NCBI GenBank assembly: GCA_015501055.1
Contig: JADNYV010000131.1
Coordinates: 1-64,000 of the forward strand
Direction of reading: 5' to 3'
DNA length: 64,000 nt
DNA from: Mucidula mucida
Lineage: Eukaryota > Basidiomycota > Agaricomycetes > Agaricales > Physalacriaceae
A program made the translations under genes and the position numbers. Of this stretch, positions 9,158 through 20,943 are shown piece after piece; within the stretch, counting starts at the first letter, position 1, and each line of letters starts with the position of its first letter. The notes beneath the pieces were generated by a model that was given only the letters and a program-made list of their open reading frames with translations, had not been told where the DNA came from and made no database searches.

Positions 9158-11490
9158 ATGGCGCCTCCCGCACATGAAACCCGTGCTGAGAAACTGTTTA
9201 AATTCTTTCCACCCCCATATCCTTTCCACCTACCAAGGTATCCACCTCCCGAGACCTTTCTACATTTTCCGGACACGCACCTGGACGAAAATCTTACACT
9301 GAAAAGCATCTGCATTCTGCCCTCCCTTTGCGATGATACTTTGCGATCCTTTGATACCCTCTTTCCTGCCGCAGCTCAAGCGGAAATTAGCGATGATATG
9401 TACTTTTTCCCTACCTCGACGTACTCCGACCTGACAACCAAGTACGATGCCGTGGATGTTCGCGAAGCCTACGTGAAAGGCGTTGCATTTGCATGCACAC
9501 AGGTAGTGTCTGGAGTTATGTTACACCCCGACGATCCAACAGCCATCCCGATAATCGCCTGGGATGCGAACCCATTTCAGTTCACCAAGCATAACTCCAC
9601 GTTTCATGACGAAAGCTTCGTACTCGCGTTCAGGAACTATTCGGAGAATCAACTCGAGAGGTTTACTGCCAGCTCTCAGGAGAGGATTCGGTCAGTCGTA
9701 GAACATTTCCCGGTTCTCGCGATCGGAATGATGCTTTGCCCCAATGGCGAATGGTGCTTGAAGGAGATGGACACCCTAGCGCCTCTCTCGGATGCCGAAG
9801 AACAGTTCTCAGATTTCCCCTGGGTCGTCAATTCTGTTCCAACAGGTCATGCACCTACGCCGACCGCTGTACGTCCCATAGACGCGGATAATCCTATATG
9901 GCAACTACCGAGTCTCCCACCACCCACGACATCCACGCTACGCAAATCGGTGCGCTCTAACGCTTCCCGTTCCAAAGATATCAGACCTGGCTTACGCAAG
10001 TCACCCAAAAAAACGTCTCCGACAAACTTCAGGCCAAAAGATATTTGTCCAGCTCCTCCCCGAGCTGGACATGCAGTAGAGCTGATTCAACGAGTGGGTG
10101 ATCCTCGTATACTGTTTATTATGTGTCCTTAAAACTAATCGCAGGCGTGGATTAAAGCCGTCCGCTTCGACGTCTCCGTTATCCTATTTGACTGCGGCAA
10201 CTTTCTTCGAATTGGAATTCGACAACGGGAGACACAAACTCTATATCTGTCTTCACTCATTGATGTGGGTAATCCTGACTCAGAATACGGTAGACTGATA
10301 CTCGGTCTCCATTTCTGCATCCTACATGACGCTCTTGCACGTCTACCTCACGCACAACCTTCTACGGGAGATGAAACGGAGTCGGCCCCAAATTCGTCCA
10401 CCTCGTTGAAGCGTAGCGCTGACCATCTGCCTCAAGATTCACCTCCCAAACGTGGTCGTACAAAAGAACCGGGCGCAGAGCGTGCTGGAGTACGTTGTTC
10501 TAACTCTCCAATACGAAGTTGATCTAACGTTCTCTTCGTAACTCTTAGCGGCCATCAACTGCTTCACGTTCATCACGACTGCAAGATCGGATCACCCCAG
10601 CAAAAAACACACGTTCAGATAAGAAGAAGATCCCAAGCGACTTGCGAATCGTGCGTCTCCATCCTCTGAAGTGATTGCGTACTGAGAATTCAAACTGCAG
10701 CGCACGCGCGGGTATTTCGAGACACATCCCGTTCTGGCTTTGTACCTCCGGTATCACAACTACAATTCACCAACACCCGAGGTCCTACTCTCTCCGGACC
10801 ATCCGAGATCGAAGCTCTATAAAGCGGCAACCTGTATTCCTGTGATCCTCACGTCGAAACTTGGACACGGAGCCACGGGTCAGGCTTATACGGCAATCTT
10901 GGGACCAGGTTATGAGAACTTGCCATGCAGCCGCTTAGTCGTTAAACTCGCGGACACCAAAAAGAGCCTCTTGTCTCTTCGGCATGAATACGACGTATAC
11001 TGCCACCTTCAATCCGCCGGTGTTTTAGGGATTCCGTACATTTTCGGGTATTACCAGGACAATCTTCGCGGAATGGGGGCGTTGGTTATGCATGACGTCG
11101 GGAATCCGCTGGGACGGCGAATGGATACCAATAAAAAGGTCACACTTTCACCTAACGAACGGTCGGTGATTTTCTGTTCGGGCTCATAAGCCGCTTTCTG
11201 AGAACACGCACAGGGCTTCTCTGAAGAAAATCCTCAAAGCCATTCATTCCAAAGGTGTACTTCATCGTGACCTTCGGTCCTGGAATATGATGTGCAACCG
11301 ACATGGTGAAGTGTCCATCATAGATTTTGATCGTGCAAGCCTTAAAGCTTCCAAAGAGGAATTTGCCCAAGAAACTACGCGCTTGGCTCGCTTCTCGAAG
11401 GGCGAGTTTGTCGACCGTGATTCGGTGATTGGTTCTCATGATGTTCCCTCCGACATCTTGGAGCGCGTTGCGAACCGGGACGAATCGTAG
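9158..11490 (+). CDS. FunK1-type fungal protein kinase, five exons
   Basis: Predicted exons are 9158-10093, 10145-10489, 10549-10650, 10701-11161 and 11214-11490, giving 706 residues with no frame break. The introns are 50-59 nt, with donors GTGGGT, GTACGT, GTGCGT and GTCGGT. The N-terminal half (about residues 1-420) matches the accessory region typical of FunK1 proteins. The kinase lobe follows: glycine loop GHGATG near 516, Lys in LVVK near 543, catalytic loop HRDLRSWN at 632-639 and DFD at 652-654 in place of DFG. FunK1 kinases are an expanded family in mushroom-forming fungi, mostly of unknown substrate. The ATG at 9158 (AGGATGG context) was preferred over upstream frames. The last intron has a weak donor, but it is the one that joins the frames. 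The gene converges on the gene ending at 11,825. Confidence 0.85.
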
Positions 11491-11824
11491 GGGACGCTGT
11501 ACAATATCTATACAAGTTGTTCAAATCACAATCGGCAACTACTATCTTCTGAATGCGTCAAGAATCGTCTTCAACGTTTTCTTATCATTTGCCTGCTCGC
11601 GATCTTTCTCCTCCCTCTCCTCCATCGATAATGTCTTTGCCCAGATTTTTCCATGTTGCCATTCGGTGATGTAGAATAAGGCATCCTGGGACCGCGTATC
11701 GGCATGGTCGTTGCGTCTGACGAAAATCTTCGCCGAGCTCAGTGATCTGTGTGCGAACGTGGCCCTATTGAAATAGGCTTCTATTGTCTCTCTGGCGGAC
11801 TATCAGCATCGGGACGCTCGACAC
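11491..11824. other. 3' intergenic region between convergent genes
   Basis: This 334-bp stretch lies between the stop codons of the kinase gene and the convergent minus-strand gene and presumably holds both 3' UTRs. No other feature was seen. Confidence 0.6.
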
Positions 11825-14019
11825 TTAACAAAAAAAACAGGCATACATAGTGTTTGTGTCAATTCCTTCGTGTTGCAAGGCGGGGTCCGACAAAGGCCAA
11901 TGCTTTTCGTGATTGATACATTCCAAAAATAGGATACCAAAGCGGCGGTCCTCGTTGACGAAGAGACCCAAATGTCGCTGTATATTTCCAACAAGCTCCA
12001 GCGGTCTATGCATGTGATATTGTCGTATAAGGCTTTGTACGTCGTCAGCATTACTCGCCACAACGCCGAGGAAGGTGCCGCGGTAGTAGTCGTCATTGTC
12101 GAGACCAACACCCAAGTTGCATATATAGGTACCTGTGTGCTTGCCTTTATTATGGTGTGGCAGTACCACGATAGCATTATCGGAAGGCGAGACATCGGCA
12201 AAGGCGCCACCTTGTTTACGAGGATAGTTCTCATTCTGAAGATGAAGAACGTTCCCCGGTTGTTCAGGATCTAACTGGTTGTAGTGGGATGCGGTACTTC
12301 CGCGTAAACGTAGCCTCACGCGTCGGCAAGTCAGGATTCTTTGACGAAGTTCAGTGTTGTCCTACCATTGAAAACGTCAAATCGAATTCAAAATCGAAAC
12401 GGCTGACTTACGTGCGGCCAGGCATATCCTTTAGCGGGTTTCTGATTCCGAAATTCAGTCAATGATCCAATGAAAGTATGGGCACAAACTCACCGACCCT
12501 TCACTGTCCTTTATACTTCTCTTGGTGTCAATATGAAATCCTCCACGCCAGGGAGAAAGATTAAATTGTTCGGGATGACACATCCTAGACGGTAACAAGC
12601 TCTTGTCTACGCCTTTAGCCGCCTTCGACATTTTGGCACGCTGAATCCCATCGACTGTTATCAAGGGAAGAAGGCCGGTGTGTAGTCTCATATGGGACGG
12701 GTTACGGACATCAGTTGAGAGCTGCTTTGGATCGAGCCTGTTGTTGGGAGTGTAGATGATGTCCGATGTGAATAACGACTGGGTTCCTCGATGTCGCATG
12801 AAAATCATTTCATAATTTCCCCCGTTGAGGACCCCGACAGTCCCCTCGATAGCGACAAGCTCGGCCCATAGCTGCGGGAAGATCTCAGTGCCGTTCAACA
12901 TATTGAAAAAAAAAAGAATACCTGCTGAATCATCCAGAGTGCGGTTCGTCGATCTGACGCGGAGGGCTTAATGGTGTTTGGGTAGTCGGCGAGAGCGATG
13001 GTGTCTCTGGCTACTCTACATAGAAAGTCTTCCATCATTGGTGAATCGAACTTGGCGCATCGACCAGATATTCGCCATTTTCCCGTCTCAGGGTCTAGGC
13101 AACCCCTCGCAGGACAGCTTTCCTTACCCTCCCCACATGACAGCCACTGATAGACATCGGGGGAACTACACAGCTCACGAATAGCGAGCATGACAGGAAG
13201 AGTGGCGCAGGTGATGTCTTTGAACTCCCAAGCTGCCAACGGGGACAAGTCCTGCTCCATGACTAGCTTCAGACCATTCGCCATGTCCGGCCTAACGTTG
13301 CTGTCTGCCGAAGATAGATAGCGGTCGTCAACGTATAGGCATGCATCCGGAAGCGCCTTTATCTGATCGGGGTCCTTTTCTGGGTAAAAGTGTAGTATAC
13401 CCCGACCGCGTCCGGTAGCGTCAGGCCACTTTCCATCGGCAGAGACGGCAGTCGAGAATAAGTAAACGGCTGCCTCCTGACGGTACTGGTAGATTCTTTT
13501 CACTATATTCTCCTCAGAGAAGAAGTAACTTGCGTCTCTCGAGTCATGGTATCGCGCGCGGGAGGCGTCGGCGAACTCGCAGCCAGTATCCCAAGGCTGT
13601 GTGGGGTTCGCCTCCAGCAGACCTTCAGAGAGGGTGGCTAGATTGTGTGCCATACCAGGAAGGACGGTTGTGCGGCGAAGAATCAGGTCTTCACGCAGAT
13701 GACGATCAAATATCTTAGTTGATCGGGTGGTGTGGCGCTTTGGTTCAATGACAAATGGGTGGGCGCCAGTGATCATTGTCGTAGTTCTCGGGGGGAGCGT
13801 GCCGGTGACTTTGGTCAGGAGAGATTCAGCGAACTTGCGCGAATTCCGCCGCTTGGACGACCCATGAGCGGTTTTGGTGGGAGACTTGGAGTCTGGTATG
13901 CGGCTAACATTGCCGTCAGTGAACTCGGTGAGCTCCCAGTCCCGCAAGCGTCGGAGTTGTCTATCGTATGAGTCGGGGTTCCTTGCTTCATGCATCGCAT
14001 GGGATATGGGGTTGGACAT
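11825..14019 (-). CDS. protein of unknown family, four exons, possible PD-(D/E)XK-like motif
   Basis: The exons in transcript order are 12,922-14,019, 12,494-12,871, a 30-nt micro-exon 12,412-12,441, and 11,825-12,361. All introns (50-52 nt) are phase 0, and two have perfect GTGAGT and GTAAGT donors. The product is 680 residues with no break. I do not recognise the family. The N-terminal 100 residues are basic and probably disordered. In the middle, RPDMANG (D245) followed 20 residues later by WEFKD (E265, K267) resembles the spacing of a PD-(D/E)XK nuclease core; this is an inference from the motif alone. A Cys-containing segment (CGEGKESCPARGC) follows. The start is the first ATG of the open frame, and an upstream exon cannot be excluded. 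Confidence 0.75.
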
Positions 14020-15074
14020 GTCCGCGGCCCGGACTACTTGATCATTTGTCAAATGTGTATATGATCAAGGCTGGACGTACCTCAGACGATATAGCAAACG
14101 AGAAAGATATGCGTGCGTGCGTGGAAATGGGCGCTATATCAGCAGACTATTGGACGATGAAGGAGTTGAGGCCTTTAAACCGAAATGCGCCACAAAAAGG
14201 TATGATGCCACAGCAATAAATCGTTTACCATTATATAACAGCCTAACAGGAAGTTCCTTAGCTCTTCTTTTGTTCTGAATCCGGTAGGGATAAATTGAGA
14301 TGAACAACTTTTTGTTCCATACCATGTCAACTTGTCAAGTCGCCCAGGTGACATTGTTCGACAAGGTGCTCTTCATCTGCAATCGGGCAGAAACTGATGG
14401 GAATGACAATGTTAGCGCCCAAGTTGACACGCTTGGACTACCTCAGAACAAGACACATCGAAACAAGTACATCTCACGTATGCAATGAGGGCCGATTCAA
14501 CTGGGCGTCTATTAGAAGGCGCGGACATTGAAACCTGTCAAAACGAATTCATCAATCACGGAAAGCACGCCGTTCCCAGAGTAGTGAGGTAACTGTGGGT
14601 CCACTTGACCGCGGGAAGCAGGACCAGGTATCAATTGAAGTTTGGGTTCTGTTTGTTCACGAGAACTTGTTGACTGGAGGTAGTGGAGATGCGCCTACTG
14701 GACTATATGTTCGGTGGATCGAAAACAATGGCCTGAGAAAAGGGATGTAGTCATCTGTCGTCTCCGTCGAATTACAGCCAACGCGGGGGCATCATCTGGG
14801 ACGAAACTACCATACCGAGCGCTGTGTGGGTCCATCTGCCATATGTATGCTCAGATGACATCGCCGCGTAGAGTTGGTTCTTGTTACAAACCTGGACTGC
14901 TTTTGTATAGGCCAGAAGCAATTGTGCCCAATACAAGAAGTAGGACGATCATAACGCGTTTTCCCAAACCTCGACATTCACATCTGCTTCCTGCAACGAC
15001 AACAGGTAAGACTGCGACTTCGCCTTCAAGTTATCACTTACGTTCAATGAGAAGCAGATTTCCTTGCTCCGATC
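14020..15074. other. intergenic sequence, no gene supported
   Basis: Only short unconvincing open frames occur. The stretch would hold the promoter of the minus-strand gene and, at its right end, that of the small plus-strand gene at 15,075. Confidence 0.55.
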
Positions 15075-15973
15075 ATGCCGCCAAAGCGCTTGAAGTTGTC
15101 TGGAGGAGGGCCGTCCACAAAGGCGAAGGAGAAAACATCGTTGATGCAAAGAGCGAAGCGAAAAGCAACGGCGACTTTCGAGCATCTGTACCCAGGACAT
15201 CATCGTAAAGAAGGAAAGGCCGCTGATAAGGTAGTACGTTTCTATCAGACAAGTCGGAACAGGGCTGACGAAGAAAGAGGATAGGCTGCACAATCCTCTT
15301 CAACGACATCGCCAACGGTGAATGCGAAGAGACTGCCAGATGATAATGTCGACTCTAAAGGGGTGAGACTCAGCTCTTGTCGACAACATGGCCTTGACTC
15401 AACAACGTTACAGGAAACAAAGACGGCATCCATGAAGAAAATGCTCATTGAGGCGATTGACGACATTCCCAATGATTACCGAAAGATGTTCTCAAGTCGC
15501 TGAGAAGTACCCAAATGTGTGCTGCATTTCCGCATCTAGTTGAAGGCGATGAGAAGGCCAAGGCCGCCCCGCTCAGCGCCGCCGACGCTCTTAGCCTGAT
15601 ATACTACCAGGAACTGGATCGCAGTGAGCGAGAAGGGCGCGCACCAGCGTCAGCCATAGCAGGGCCTTCTAATCATGCTCGCTACTCTGCGGTAGACAGG
15701 AGCACATCCACTATGGAGAGCATCCTGGAGGGCCCCAGCGCCCGCGGTAGCTGGTCAGCGAGAGCGGGCCGCTCGAATCTCTCTGTGAACTATACATACG
15801 ACTCCGAATCCGACAACGTCTCGATGAAGAGCATGCGCCCTCTTGAGACATCACTTACGGCCTCAAAGGAGATACCTGGGAAGCCTCGAAGGAGGAATTT
15901 TTTCACTGATATCGGGCTTGAGTTTAAAAAGAATAAGGAGACGTCGCAAACAAGTCTGACTTACTCGACTTGA
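15075..15973 (+). CDS. small protein of unknown function, four exons
   Basis: Proposed exons are 15,075-15,233, 15,285-15,362, 15,414-15,495 and 15,540-15,973, giving 250 residues. The first two introns (51 nt each, donors GTACGT and GTGAGA) are convincing. The third (44 nt, donor GTCGCT, acceptor CTAG) is weaker, but it is the one that keeps the frame open. Without it the gene would have a -1 frame break near 15,480. The N-terminus is strongly basic (MPPKRLKLSGGG and KRKATATF), suggesting nuclear location. The middle is Ala/Glu-rich (AADALSLIYYQELDRSEREG) and the C-terminus Ser-rich, then basic (KPRRRNF). No family is recognised. Confidence 0.6.
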
Positions 15974-16335
15974 ATGTGCAATTAACCTAGCAGTAGTCGA
16001 GCTCCGGCTTATAGGAATGATATTTGTTTGCCCATTTGGCCATCAAGTCCTGCGGAGATTGAACACGAGGATCAGGAAGAAGGACGTTCGTTGTCAGTAA
16101 CTAAAAAAGATTATTCACGTGGTCGTGGTGACAGCCGAAGCCCTAACCCTAGTCAACAATCTTCCGTCCTTCTGCCTGCATCCTTACCAAATCCTCGCAG
16201 CATTTTCTACCTACCGTCACGACAACGACGCGCAAGAACCCAGTGAAATTCGATGTACGGATCCTCGGCCGCTGCCCAGAAGGCGAAACGGCGCACGCAT
16301 AGCCGCCCAGAGATTTCGGACGAGTCGATATTTGT
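15974..16335. other. intergenic sequence left of duplication copy 1
   Basis: No supported gene. Similarity to the region left of 35,815 stops here, so this is the left boundary of the segmental duplication. Confidence 0.5.
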
Positions 16336-16845
16336 GATTTGTTCGTGGGATCGAGGTTCGCAGAAATGGAGCGATCAGAGGCGTCGGTAGGTAGCAGAGA
16401 GGCTAGAGAATGGCCAAAGGGAGAGTTGAATAGTGTACGCTCGCCGGTGGATTGGAATCGCAAGGACCACAAGAGAGTGACGCTGAGCTCTATACCTCAG
16501 ATGCCGCTGGTCCCTGAAACTACCGCGGCACACCACAATGCCTATGAGCCTGTACTTCCGCGGGACATGAAATGATGAAACACCATCTCGACATATAGCG
16601 AACCGTGGCGGGTTTGGGTATAACACCGGACTGGAGCCCAAAGCCTCCACAACTGAAGAAGAGTGCTGCGATCGCATGACGCACACAGAGCCAGACACGA
16701 ACACTTTCACTGCCTCCTCCGGTCAAATTGCGAACCGAATCAACGAAGCGCTTCTGTCTCCCCCGTTCCGCACGGAAGCAAATCAGTAGGTTTCACCTGC
16801 CAGAGGTACATAAACAAAGATTTTTGGCTACTGAATGCACCGACA

Positions 16846-17409
16846 ATGCACTCACCAGTATTCATTGCCCACGTTGAAGTCTTTACCATGCGCAAGCATT
16901 CAGTAGTGCAAATTGACTCATGTGACGTCCAATCTTCCTCCCGCGCACGATCAAACTCATTACCCGCCCTTACCCAACGCTTCATGAGCACCCTATCATT
17001 CCCCACGCATCGTCGCTCGGGCAGTTCCTCATCATCTTCCAGCTCCGTGTCCAGCCCAGGACCGCGCTCGCATTCCCAGACCAAATCACATACCCGGTCG
17101 TTCTCCAATCCGCTGCGTTCGTTGTTTGCTGGGCGGAAGTCAAAGACAAACACCGTAGTGGTGTCGTCAGACGATGATGAGTCGGAGGAAGACTCACTGG
17201 AGGATATCCTCGACCTCTTCCCATCTTGTCCCTCAACTCTTCCACAATGGAAAGGACACGACATATGCAGTCCTACCGTGTTGAGATCAAACGATCCGAT
17301 TCCGTTTCCTGCGAGGGCATTCGACGATGACGAGGATACATCTGAGCCGGAGGAAGAGCATATGTTGCTGATACAGGAGTTAGCCTTAGGAAGGATGGAT
17401 TTGTTGTAG
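16846..17409 (+). CDS. orphan Ser-rich/acidic-tail protein, member 1a
   Basis: 187 residues from the ATG at 16,846 (MHSPVFIAH). It has a Ser/Arg stretch, a run of eight serines near residue 50, a basic patch (LFAGRKSKT), and an acidic C-terminal segment (FDDDEDTSEPEEE) followed by a short hydrophobic helix (LLIQELALG). I do not recognise the family; it has four members in this window (also at 18,447, 36,064 and 37,916). A TATA-like TACATAAAC precedes the ATG by about 35 nt in all four. In the 36-kb paralogue the reading frame starts 58 codons further upstream. Here that upstream ATG is lost, so either the shorter start is used or the gene is damaged. Confidence 0.6.
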   Translation: MHSPVFIAHVEVFTMRKHSVVQIDSCDVQSSSRARSNSLPALTQRFMSTLSFPTHRRSGSSSSSSSSVSSPGPRSHSQTKSHTRSFSNPLRSLFAGRKSKTNTVVVSSDDDESEEDSLEDILDLFPSCPSTLPQWKGHDICSPTVLRSNDPIPFPARAFDDDEDTSEPEEEHMLLIQELALGRMDLL

Positions 17410-18118
17410 CATATGAGTTTACCTGAAATGATAAAATGCATGACTGAAATAACCGACGTCGAGCAAGATCATTATGGAGAACCAGAAGAGAAGTTTGACA
17501 AACTGCTGAATCAAATTATGATGGCATATTCAAGTGATTATTCGTCGAACAGCCATTTTGTTGGGCAATCAATTCGGTAATAACACGGTATCCGTGAGCG
17601 CGAGTTTATTGTACAACTTCAAGTGTCCAGACTAAAGAGAAAACATACCTGGTAAAATTTGAAGTCAGTCACCTAGTATATCAAGGTATAGAAAAGGTGA
17701 CCGTACTTTACACAGCTCATGCGCGTGGCGTTCATTCCTTGCCTTGGATGGAGGATGCATGGATCCCACCATAGACTTGTAGTGTGCTCCTAGGTCTAGC
17801 CAGCGTCATACGGGCGCAGAGATGTGGCTTCGTAAGCGCGAAGAGTGGACAGTGAGAGCTATGACGACTCATGAAAAACGTCCAGTAAATCAACAAGGAA
17901 TGTGTTTGCCGCACGACGGAGTACAAACAGCAAACACCTCGGCATGCTCTAACTCTCATGACCGATGCCTGTTTTCTGCACCCGTCCGTCCATTGCTTCG
18001 TGACAGCTCGAGGCTTCCTGTGGCGGAGATGTTGTCCGAGCCGGCAAAAAGTGCACCAGCCAATTAAGCGGGTCTGAGTTATAACGCCGGAGTGAATCTT
18101 TGACGTCCATGCTCAACC
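17410..18118. other. spacer with remnant of an opposite-strand gene
   Basis: On the minus strand around 17,660-17,730 a splice-like pattern, TAAAGTACGGTCACC ... TTTACCAGGTATG, is shared with 37,060-37,120. It marks a decayed gene facing the orphan gene. No intact frame remains. Confidence 0.4.
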
Positions 18119-18190
18119 ATGTCTAAAGAAGAGCAGTTCGATCATATGACGCACACAAAGCGAAACACGAACGAACACTTGTACCGTTAG
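18119..18190 (+). pseudogene. truncated copy of the small ORF upstream of orphan gene 2
   Basis: A 23-residue frame beginning MSKEEQFDHMTHTKRNTNE, cut by TAG at 18,188. The counterpart at 37,592-37,792 has 66 codons. It may be an upstream ORF or a former first exon. Confidence 0.45.
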
Positions 18191-18446
18191 GAGTCAAGTT
18201 ATCCCAGCACCTCCGGTCAACCTGCATTCAGATATCTTCAAGCATACCCAAGCGCTGCGTCGTTGCCGAGTCTCTGAGTGCAGACCGCCACACATTAAGG
18301 AGTGTCAACAAACAAAGTGAACCAACGAGGCGGTGATCAACCACTTCTGTCTACCCCGTTCCAAACAGAAGCAAATATCGGTGGGGGAGCTCCTAACCTG
18401 CTGGAGGTACATAAACCCAAGTTTCCGACATCTAACTCCATCAGCA

Positions 18447-19112
18447 ATGCACTCACCTGTCTTTTTCACCCACAGCAAAGTGTCCAAGATGTAGAAGCAA
18501 TCGGTAGTCCAAGTTGATTGCAATGAAGTCAACCAATATCAGTCCTCTTCTCGACCTCGGGGGAAGTCATTACCTGCCCTTACCCAACGCTTCAAGAGCA
18601 CGCTGTTGCGCAGCCACCGTCACTTGTCCTATTCCTCATCTTCCAGCCTTCGTTCCACACCCGCGTCGGCAGCCAGTCCTCAGACCAAATCACACGTCAG
18701 GTCGTTCTCAGATTTGTTTCCGCGAATGAACCTCCGTTCGTTGCTTGTCGGGCGGAGGAGGAGCGACAAGTCAAAGAGAAACATAACGGGATCGTCAAAT
18801 GACATGGAGACGGAGGAAGAATCAGCCAACCTTCCTTCATTACGTCTCTCGTCTCTCCGACAACGCAAATGCCAGCCTGTTGTGTCAATATTCAATGATA
18901 TAAATATGCAGTTTTTGGATCTCCAAGACGGAAATATCATACCATCCCAATATCCTGTAACAGGACCCATACTTGAGGAAGAATTTCTAGTGCTAGACAT
19001 CCTATTATCCGCGGGAAAATTTGACGATGATGAAGATATATCCGAACCGGAGGAAGATGATATGTTGCTCATGCAGGAGGTGGTGCTGGAAAGGATTGAT
19101 TTCTGTATCTGA
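18447..19112 (+). pseudogene. orphan Ser-rich/acidic-tail protein, member 2a, nonsense-mutated
   Basis: The same family as 16,846, closest to the gene at 37,916. The frame opens MHSPVFFTHSKVSKM and is stopped by TAG at 18,492-18,494 (codon 16), where the paralogue has CAG. Beyond it the frame is open for 206 codons, including the serine run, the basic patch and the acidic tail (FDDDEDISEPEEDD). A single C-to-T change explains the break. A short intron removing the stop is possible in principle, but the paralogue lacks the donor. Confidence 0.65.
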
Positions 19113-20943
19113 GTAGAGAGAGAAGAATGTATAAATGCAATTTGAATATACACAATGGCTTACAACACCGAAGCAGAAGTTGCGATGAGAATAGCCAAGT
19201 TGTAAGATTAATACTCAAAAGAATCAAATACCAGTCTGACGTTGAGGAAGCAGATCCTGTGCCAAGTCATTGTGATGATAATACACGGACTCGTTACTTG
19301 TATGTTCACTGAACATCGCGGTTGCTAAGGACGCAAGGTTTTTGTGTAATGAATGAAGCAACTTCCTGTCAACAAACCAGACTCAGTGCCAGGACAGTGG
19401 CAATCAAAGGTTGATCATACCAATGCCAATTAGCCCAGCTGTTTTGGTGTGAAGGATGACGCCACCTATGCCAGCGTCAAATGATAAGAGCCTGTAGACA
19501 TGCTTATCAGTTCCCGACCAAAGAATTTGTCCTGTGAACAAACCGAGATCATTACCAGGACAGAGGCAGTCAAATAAATCATACCGTACCAGCGCCGATC
19601 TGCCCAAGCGACATCCCATTGCACTGTCCCGTTCGAAGTAGCTGGTTCAATTTCTCCGATCGACGATATATCTCACAGCATGAGCCTTGCCAGCAGTAAT
19701 GAAAACACCGAACAAAGTCGCATTGTGCACCGACGCAAGGGTAAAGGATAGCTGATGAGATAAGTCTGTGACCAATGTAATTTAAACAGTTGTAGTCGAA
19801 GTCAGGCAATAGTCGCATTGCAGAGTCTAGAGCAAGTGTAGAGTTAGTCAATTGGTACGCAAGCAAAACAAACCGTACTTAATGCGGGCAGCGGTATCTG
19901 GTGTTACATGAAAGGCACGCGGATCCCTTGATTTTGCGTTACCTGACACATCTCATGGCCATAGGACGTGCTCCTAATCTGACCCATGTCGGACATGTGC
20001 GTTGCTGGTTGGTTGGTGGCGCGGCATTCTAGACAATCGCTGCAACATCCAGCGGTAAAAACGAGGTTCTGACTTGAGAAAACTATGGTATATCCAAATC
20101 AAAAGGCCAAAGGAAGCATGAGGGATGCATTCCGTGACGCATTGACACACAGCGCAACATATTTGGACTGTAGCGAGTATATAGCTACCTTGCTTGTTGT
20201 ATAAAGTGCACTAACTGTCGGCTTTTAGGTACATTTCTCACATGGCCTGACCCACCGACTGGTGTTCAGACAGGATGTCTTTGTAATGTTTCTATATCAA
20301 TGGCTGACGCAAGAGATGTTTGAAGAGGAGGAAACGATGCCCTGCATTGACGTGTACCGAGATGAATCAGGGCATTTTCAATAGGGATCTTCATCGGAGG
20401 GTGCGTTTGCTGTCAACTCAAGTCGCCTGTCAATGTCTAAAGAGGCCAAGTAGCGCAGTGCCATTTTTCTAGGGCATCGTGCCATGGTGGAATGGAGTAA
20501 GGTTAGGCCAATCTGTAGATAGGCATCACCGCCGTGCATGGATAGGGGTTTTTAATGATCTGCCTGGGGGTCCTGTCTGCCTCAAATACTGTGTATCAGA
20601 CAATATCTTTCAGTTCTACGCACACATGGGACACATGTGCACACTATCTTCTACATAAGTACATAATATGACCGTCCTCCCTACTTAGTAGGTGATCTTG
20701 ATGAAATAAAAGGAGACTCTCTTCACGGAGACAAATATACAGAACATTCTAAACCTGTACAGACTGTTCTCTAAGATACATAACAAGTACAACACTAGGC
20801 TGTTCTCGAAACCGCTATGTGCCCCTACAAAACTCATTGTGAGCAGACTTAGGCTCCTACAGACAAGTGAAACACACTATCCACAAACTAGCTATCCCAA
20901 GCACACATATCCTATTACTATCACATTGTCATTAGCTTTTTTG
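19113..20943. other. degenerate right part of duplication copy 1
   Basis: No intact gene. Minus-strand hydrophobic open stretches around 19,580-19,870 and the TTAAGTACGGT splice-like site near 19,880 are remnants of the same type as at 17.7, 37.1 and 38.9 kb. At 20,523-20,537 lies one copy of the recurrent GGCATCACCGCCGTGC motif. Confidence 0.45.

Larger units (their letters stand above)
16336..20943 (+). repeat. segmental duplication, copy 1
   Basis: About 4.6 kb aligned in the same order and orientation with 35,815-40,234. Both begin at TTCGTGGGATCGAGGTTCGC and run through two orphan genes to the shared AATAAAAGGAGACTCTCTTC segment and CTAGCTATCCCAAGCAC. A further matching piece, 22,577-22,720 against 40,599-40,745, shows the duplication once continued. 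It is now separated here by the unidentified repeat at 20,944-22,570. Confidence 0.85.

Noticed and set aside
14714..15208. 164-residue plus-strand frame
   Set aside because: It overlaps in another frame the better supported multi-exon gene starting at 15,075 and shows no protein-like features.
15474..15545. Frameshift in the small gene at 15,075-15,973
   Set aside because: A 44-nt intron (15,496-15,539, GTCGCT...CTAG) joins the frames without invoking a frameshift, although its donor is weak.
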